A stretch of DNA of 64,000 nt from Flavobacterium sp. (GTDB lineage Bacteria > Bacteroidota > Bacteroidia > Flavobacteriales > Flavobacteriaceae), in NCBI RefSeq assembly GCF_027531905.1, contig NZ_JAPZSU010000043.1, forward strand, positions 1-64,000, read 5' to 3'. Below the pieces are notes generated by a model that was not told where the DNA came from, made no database searches, and was given only the letters and a program-made list of their open reading frames with translations. Shown piece after piece: positions 61,030 to 64,000 of the stretch. Numbering within the stretch: position 1 is the first letter of the stretch; each line of letters opens with the position of its first letter. The position numbers and the translations under genes are program-made.

Positions 61030-61353
61030 GAGGAGCAGCAACAAAAGGCTTTTTGGCCAGCAATAGTCCCGCTGTCCGTTATATCTTTGCCTTTTTAAAG
61101 GAAAAAGGCAAAGGATGCCACTACCATCCTACCGTCTGGACACATCTTTTGATAGGCCACAGATGACACAGATTGAACGGGTTTAAACCAATAAGTTTGT
61201 TGTCTTTTAAAAAAATGTGTTGAAAAAACATTAAGTTTTATAAATAATATTTTTAATATACAACCAAAAATCGGCGATAATCTGCCTAATCTGCGTGCCA
61301 TTTTAACATAAAAATATTTGTGTCCAGACGGTAGACTAACATCGGGGCTAGAG
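61030..61353 (+). repeat. Intergenic hairpin repeat, copy E, split by an insertion
   Basis: Left part 61030-61128 (GAGGAGCAG, AGGC, CCCGCTGTCCGTTATATCTTT, stem GCCTTTT / AAAAAGGC, AAAGGATGCCACTACCATC) and right part from 61335 (ACTAACATCGGGGCTAG) are halves of one copy. The interruption is the 206-bp element at 61129-61334. Confidence 0.8.
61129..61334. mobile_element. Non-autonomous insertion (MITE-like) with 16-bp terminal inverted repeats
   Basis: CTACCGTCTGGACACA (61129-61144) recurs as a perfect reverse complement TGTGTCCAGACGGTAG (61319-61334). The flanking 9-mers are ACTACCATC (61120-61128) and ACTAACATC (61335-61343), a target duplication with one mismatch. The 206 bp have no ORF of significance. 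Inside, GCCACAGATGACACAGATT and the reverse-oriented CTGCCTAATCTGCGTGCC form a second, imperfect inverted pair related to the arms around the GxxExxY unit. Confidence 0.75.
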
Positions 61354-61555
61354 AGAAACAAAGTGATTTTTTGGGTTCTGCTTTGTGAGTCGGTATCAGG
61401 TAAAAGAGAAATTTTAATCATACAAAGTCAACAACAGCCTTAGCTGTTTAAATAATAATTTATGAAATCGCCATTAGTAATAAGTTTGCTGAAGTAAATA
61501 CAGATAAATATAAGGCGATAACATATATGACCACTGACAAATAAATTTTACATAT

Positions 61556-62272
61556 ATGAAACTAGATATATTAGCCTTTGGCGCGCATCCAGACGACGTA
61601 GAGTTGGGTTGCGCAGGCACTATTTTAAAAGAAGTCGCTTTAGGAAAAAAAGTTGGAATCGTAGATTTGACAAGAGGGGAGTTGGGCACACGTGGTTCAG
61701 CCGAAATTAGGGACGAAGAAGCCGCTGCTGCTGCTGCTATTTTAGGCGTTTCGGTGCGAGAGAATTTAGCGTTTAGAGATGGCTTTTTTGTAAATGACGA
61801 AGCACACCAACTCGAAATCATAAAAATGATTCGCAAATACCAACCCGAAATTGTCTTGTGTAACGCCGTTGATGACCGCCATATCGACCATCCTAAAGGA
61901 AGCCAATTGGTTTCGGATGCTTGTTTTTTATCGGGATTAATGAGAGTCTCAACGAGTATAGATGGTGAAGAACAAAAAGCGTGGCGTCCCAAAGTAGTTT
62001 ACCATTATATGCAATGGAAAAACATTGTCCCAGATTTTGTAGTCGATATTACGGGTTACGTAGAGCAAAAAACAGCGGCTATTTTAGCCTATAGTTCTCA
62101 GTTTTACGACCCCAATTCCAAAGAACCTGAATCACCGATTTCGAGTAAAAACTTTTTGGAAAGCTTGAATTATCGTTCCCGTGATTTAGGACGTTTAACA
62201 GGACTCGAACACGCCGAAGGTTTTACTGCCGAAAGGTATTTGGCAGTCAATAGCTTAAGTGATTTGATGTAA
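61556..62272 (+). CDS. bshB1: Bacillithiol biosynthesis deacetylase BshB1
   Basis: A 238-aa zinc deacetylase of the LmbE/PIG-L family that removes acetyl from GlcNAc-malate during bacillithiol synthesis. The metal site reads GAHPDDVELGCAGT (residues 9-22) and the second His is in DRHIDHPKGSQL. TRGELGTRGSAEIR and FRDGFF are further family markers, and the C-terminal YRSRDLGRLTGLEHAEGFTA is typical of BshB1. The ATG at 61556 follows a long spacer, leaving the 5' side clear of the repeat. No bshA or bshC gene is in the window. Confidence 0.95.
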   Translation: MKLDILAFGAHPDDVELGCAGTILKEVALGKKVGIVDLTRGELGTRGSAEIRDEEAAAAAAILGVSVRENLAFRDGFFVNDEAHQLEIIKMIRKYQPEIVLCNAVDDRHIDHPKGSQLVSDACFLSGLMRVSTSIDGEEQKAWRPKVVYHYMQWKNIVPDFVVDITGYVEQKTAAILAYSSQFYDPNSKEPESPISSKNFLESLNYRSRDLGRLTGLEHAEGFTAERYLAVNSLSDLM

Positions 62273-62299
62273 ATTTCTAGTATTTTTTTTGAAAAAATC

Positions 62300-62330
62300 T
62301 TTGCAGAAGCAAACAATTGTTCTATATTTG
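62300..62330 (+). promoter_or_regulatory. Promoter of tRNA-His
   Basis: TTTG (62300-62303), a 19-nt spacer and TATATTTG (62323-62330) match the Bacteroidetes consensus; the tRNA starts 17 nt downstream. Confidence 0.75.
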
Positions 62331-62347
62331 CAACCGCTAAGCAAAAT

Positions 62348-62422
62348 GGTGGTTGTAGCTCAGCTGGTTAGAGTAGCGGTTTGTGGTGCCGCGGGTCGCC
62401 GGTTCGAACCCGGTCAGCCACC
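62348..62422 (+). tRNA. tRNA-His (GTG)
   Basis: The extra G at -1 (62348) faces the discriminator C73, the identity mark of tRNA-His. Acceptor GTGGTTG / CAGCCAC, D-arm TAGCTCAGCTGGTTAGAGTA, anticodon loop TTGTGGT with anticodon GTG, T-arm CGGTTCGAACCCG. CCA is not encoded as such. Confidence 0.96.
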
Positions 62423-62430
62423 CAGAATAA

Positions 62431-62461
62431 AAAGCCTTGAAGAAATTCAAGGCTTTTTTTG
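62431..62461. terminator. Terminator after tRNA-His
   Basis: AAAGCCTTGAA pairs with TTCAAGGCTTT around GAAA and is followed by TTTTTTT. Confidence 0.88.
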
Positions 62462-62598
62462 TGGTTTGTAGTGAAGGCTTTGCTTTTTACTATTTTATCT
62501 TGTTTTGGTTACAGATAGAAAATCTTCTTTATCGGGATATGTCTATTGAGCGACGAATTAGTTAGACTTTGTGTGGTGAAAGGTTTTGATAATTTTAA

Positions 62599-64000
62599 TT
62601 ATCTTTTAAGTGAAAAATGGCCTTTAAAATTCCTTCCATTACCTAGTTCGACAGTAAACCAGTAATCTGAGGCCAATAATTTTTCCCCATTTAAAGTTCC
62701 GTCCCATCCAGAATCTTTAAATGTTAATTTTTTCAGAAGTTTTCCATAGCGATCGTAGATGCTTGTAATTGATTCAGGAAATTTTTCTATCCCTAAGATA
62801 TGCCAATAATCATTATATCCATCATTATTAGGAGTGAAAAATTTAGGATAATCTACCAGGACAATTTCTCTTTTATCAAAACCACAACCTTTTTTATCTC
62901 TAGCTTGAACCTCATAGACTCCTCCTGAAATGTTATTAAAAGTGTTGTTGTTTTGAAAATTAAATCCATCAATAGAATATTCAAAATCACCATCACTAGA
63001 GGTTTTAATTTCAATGTAATTGTTTTGTGAAATATCTTGAATTTTGACCTCGACAATTTTAGGCAAAGTTGAGCGAACTAAAGTGAATGAAAATGAATTT
63101 TCACAAGATATTCCATTATTTATTTTAGAAACTTTAAGTCTATATTGTCCGGCAGCAACTAAATTTGCTTGAAAAGAATTTGAAATAATTGAATTATCCT
63201 CGTTTGTCCATTCCCAAGTATCGAAAGCAGAATCAGTTGCGATTTTTAAAGAAGGCTCTAAATCACATAAAAAATATTCTTTTTCTAAATCAATTTTTGG
63301 CAACTCATTTACAACTAATTTAAAACTAGTTTCAGAAAAACATAGTGGATTAGATTTATTCTCAACTCTTATAGCAATAGTTTGAGACCAGGCAACCGTA
63401 TTTTTGTATTTTATTGGTAAAGGACTTGGCAATTTATTTCCATTTTCGTCTGTATAGGATATCCGGTAACCAGCTTTGTTTGCTATCAATTGACTTTCAA
63501 TAGCTGCTGTGTCAAAATAAGAAAACCCGTTCCCTTCATTGCAAGCGTATAATGTTTTTGGTTGATTTATGAGTGGTTTAGTTGATGTTATTAAGTTTAA
63601 AAATGTTTCGGCATAACATTTTGTTTGGGGATTAGTAACTCTTACAATGATCTTTTCCTTGTTCGCTACAGTGTTAGTAAATGGATTGGGTAAAGGACTT
63701 GGAAGTTGATTGCCATAAATGTCGTAGTAACTCACCTCCATTCCTATTTGATTTCCTAAAACGTTGGACGCTACATTTGAAGTGTCAAAATATTCCGAAA
63801 TACCATCATTATTATCATCACAACCAATAATTTCTTGTAATGAATTTGCTTTTGGTAAAAGACTTACTATTAATTTAAAACTTGATTCATTATAACAATT
63901 TGTATTTGTATTTATGGCCTTTACTTTTATTTTTTCTTCATTGATGATTAAATTTGAAATTGCAGTTAATGGAGCTACAATTTTTTGTCCGTTTTCATGA
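62599..64000 (-). CDS. T9SS type B surface protein, 3' part (continues beyond the window)
   Basis: An ORF open to the right window edge on the minus strand; the first in-window Met (63741) is internal, since the frame continues upstream to 64000 with sequence of the same character (GCDDNNDGISEYFDTSNVAS). It has Ig/SprB-like units with LPSPLPNPFTN and LPSPLPIKYKN phrases, like those in the giant protein at 27527. The end has the type B sorting domain: FFTPNNDGYNDYW, RYGKLLKKL and the final GHFSLKR. Probably a further cell-surface adhesin; the N-terminal domains are outside the window. Confidence 0.93.
   Translation of the reverse strand, partial: HENGQKIVAPLTAISNLIINEEKIKVKAINTNTNCYNESSFKLIVSLLPKANSLQEIIGCDDNNDGISEYFDTSNVASNVLGNQIGMEVSYYDIYGNQLPSPLPNPFTNTVANKEKIIVRVTNPQTKCYAETFLNLITSTKPLINQPKTLYACNEGNGFSYFDTAAIESQLIANKAGYRISYTDENGNKLPSPLPIKYKNTVAWSQTIAIRVENKSNPLCFSETSFKLVVNELPKIDLEKEYFLCDLEPSLKIATDSAFDTWEWTNEDNSIISNSFQANLVAAGQYRLKVSKINNGISCENSFSFTLVRSTLPKIVEVKIQDISQNNYIEIKTSSDGDFEYSIDGFNFQNNNTFNNISGGVYEVQARDKKGCGFDKREIVLVDYPKFFTPNNDGYNDYWHILGIEKFPESITSIYDRYGKLLKKLTFKDSGWDGTLNGEKLLASDYWFTVELGNGRNFKGHFSLKR

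Noticed and set aside
61095..61421. Minus-strand ORF of 108 codons
   Set aside because: It crosses repeat copy E and the 206-bp insertion; no family resemblance, and the insertion would have interrupted any earlier gene.
61474..61992. Minus-strand ORF of 172 codons
   Set aside because: Antisense to the well supported bshB1 gene.

Overview
The window is low-GC DNA that reads as a Flavobacterium-type member of the Bacteroidetes. Supporting signs are two nearly complete and one partial protein with type IX secretion (T9SS) type B C-terminal sorting domains, two proteins with T9SS type A tails, promoters of the Bacteroidetes TTG/TAnnTTTG form, the LytTR and 2TM pairing, a bacillithiol gene (bshB1), and menaquinone genes.
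Layout. 1-1.3 kb: start of a gene leaving the window (possibly a transposase), a 2TM-domain ORF that seems to have lost its start, and a LytTR response regulator. 1.4-8.2 kb: housekeeping genes (CDP-alcohol phosphatidyltransferase, heme A synthase, CCA-adding-type nucleotidyltransferase, Sua5/TsaC, SelO) with a GxxExxY nuclease-like ORF wedged between two of them. 8.4-17.4 kb: MscS channel, lipoproteins, amidase, rimO, a FadL-like outer membrane protein. 17.5-24 kb: proS, three tRNA-Glu, rpsT, a two-component pair, typA. 24-27.3 kb: secreted esterase and GH13 amylase. 27.5-35.3 kb: two large T9SS type B surface proteins. 35-39.5 kb: ABC transporter, a kinase-like unknown, an MFS exporter. 39.6-48.5 kb: a fatty-acid beta-oxidation cluster (marR, fadN, fadA, fadE, plus fadD) with two four-helix-bundle (23S rRNA IVP-like) ORFs placed in its intergenic gaps. 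48.7-59.3 kb: DUF3667 protein, purL, two tandem secreted endonuclease I paralogs, a beta-helix lipoprotein. 59.4-64 kb: menI/menF-like pair, bshB1, tRNA-His, and the 3' part of another T9SS type B protein.
Most striking is the layer of small repeated DNA between and inside genes. (i) Five same-orientation copies of an intergenic element share conserved flanks around a variable hairpin whose two arms change together. (ii) One copy is split by a 206-bp element with perfect 16-bp inverted termini and a 9-bp target duplication. (iii) Three small ORFs of families usually found as orphans (one GxxExxY, two four-helix-bundle) each fill a gap between co-directional genes, and two of them are bounded by clear inverted repeats. 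(iv) purL carries three separate in-frame segments that look like intergenic palindromic repeats translated into protein. Assignments rest on reading motifs and DNA by eye; no database search was possible.
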